Below are positions 63,215-64,000 of a stretch of 64,000 nt of DNA, in pieces; within the stretch, counting starts at the first letter, position 1; each line of letters starts with the position of its first letter. A program made the translations under genes and the position numbers. The DNA lies in assembly GCA_030765055.1 (NCBI GenBank), contig CM060955.1, positions 95,773,272-95,837,271 of the forward strand. Reading direction: 5' to 3'. This DNA is from Mantis religiosa. Lineage: Eukaryota; Arthropoda; Insecta; Mantodea; Mantidae. The notes under the pieces were generated by a model. It searched no databases, was not told the origin of the DNA, and saw only the letters and a program-made list of their open reading frames with translations.

Positions 63215-64000
63215 AAAAGATAACAAATATTAGATGTTTTTCATCAACAAATTGTACATTTAGAAAAGGTAGATACAAGAAAGTTCTTAGTCATGTTTAT
63301 GGCAATAAAAAAATTCCAACACTCAAAACAAGAATTAAAGTTTGGTGATGCTGCATGAAAATTGCAGCCCTGATTTTATTCATTAAGCATGGTGCTGAAA
63401 ATATGTATAAAGTAGCAGTTTCTTCTCCTTATTGAGTATGTATGTTACTATTATCTTTTAAATACATGAATTACATTTTAATCCCTATTAATACAAGCTA
63501 CATTACAATAACACGGATATGAATTACACTGCTTTGCTCATGTAAGAACTCAAAAAGATCTCAGAACTGCATTAAAATTACTTTCCACAAAACTACTGAT
63601 CCTTTTCATATAATTTAAGCTTAATTTTCTATTAATGGAAATTGTTTGTTAAAGAACATTTAAACATGAAATGAAATAATAATCTACTACCTTAATATAT
63701 GGTAATAATTGTGTACATTTTCCCCATATTAAAGTTAGACTATAAGAGAACATTTTTATTAATTTTTATTTAGTACAAGTTATAGACTGTTTTATGTCTA
63801 CATTTAAAAATGTATTAACCATTCTTTTCTTAATAAGGAACTGTAAACAATATACATGGAATACTTTGCTCTTCGACTTTTTGTGAAGTACTATATAGTA
63901 CTATAAACACAACTATCAATAATATCATTTGAAATCTTTATACATTTTCTGCTTATTTAAATGACTGAGACATATGGTTAAGTCTCTCTCTCACACAGAC
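63215..64000. other. Intronic, no gene recognised
   Basis: AT-rich. No further in-phase exon of the host gene was found before the window ends. Confidence 0.4.

Noticed and set aside
1..64000. CRISPR array or prokaryotic operon
   Set aside because: Repeats are microsatellites or dispersed transposons; no regularly spaced direct repeats with unique spacers, and no Cas-like genes.

Overview
The window is eukaryotic nuclear DNA, very AT-rich, with intron-sized gaps, microsatellites and dense transposable elements. The element set (mariner DD34D, P-element-like THAP transposase, piggyBac, many Penelope-like retroelements) points to an arthropod, most likely an insect. A polyneopteran (cockroach, termite, stick insect, orthopteran) is a guess from repeat style only. 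I saw no prokaryotic operon, CRISPR array or complete RNA gene.

One host gene runs through the window on the minus strand. Seven short exons (63026-63210, 60055-60181, 38656-38777, 38343-38469, 30426-30592, 24854-24884, 19136-19224) have consensus splice sites and join in one uninterrupted frame of about 282 codons. The product has a TPR-like segment, then a Cys/His-rich segment, then a Lys-rich linker, and it resembles the middle of TTC3 (tetratricopeptide-repeat E3 ubiquitin ligase). Both ends of the gene lie outside the window. Almost everything between 19 and 63 kb is therefore intron filled with repeats.

Left flank (1-19 kb): a miniature Penelope end with a 12-bp target duplication (102-313); a P-element-like transposon with terminal inverted repeats and an 8-bp target duplication (3420-8627), itself carrying a LINE and a 53-bp mini-retroposon; a perfect 258-bp palindrome made of a Penelope-like element (8861-9444); an IS630/Tc1-like transposon with terminal repeats (10308-11837); decayed mariner and Tc1 copies; long triplet repeats; and a solo LTR.

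Intronic region (19-63 kb): at least ten Penelope-like lineages, called A-I here plus one very old copy. Most are head-to-head inverted dimers with 9-15 bp target duplications. Lineage D (39059-45592) is a 6.5-kb nest holding another PLE lineage, a mini-retroposon, a tRNA-like repeat, a PLE dimer and two solo LTRs. Further along are a deleted piggyBac, mariners (one interrupted by a PLE), and an intact mariner (ORF 58280-59353) nested inside a solo LTR.

Three things stand out. (1) About twenty type-I hammerhead ribozyme motifs sit near the outer ends of the PLEs, most with a 4-6 nt self-complementary helix III that suggests action as dimers. (2) There are insertions of only 35-60 bp that still have clean 10-15 bp target duplications: PLE 3'-end fragments, and a separate 53-58 bp mini-retroposon family. 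(3) The same target sequence appears to have been reused to make tandem PLE insertions.
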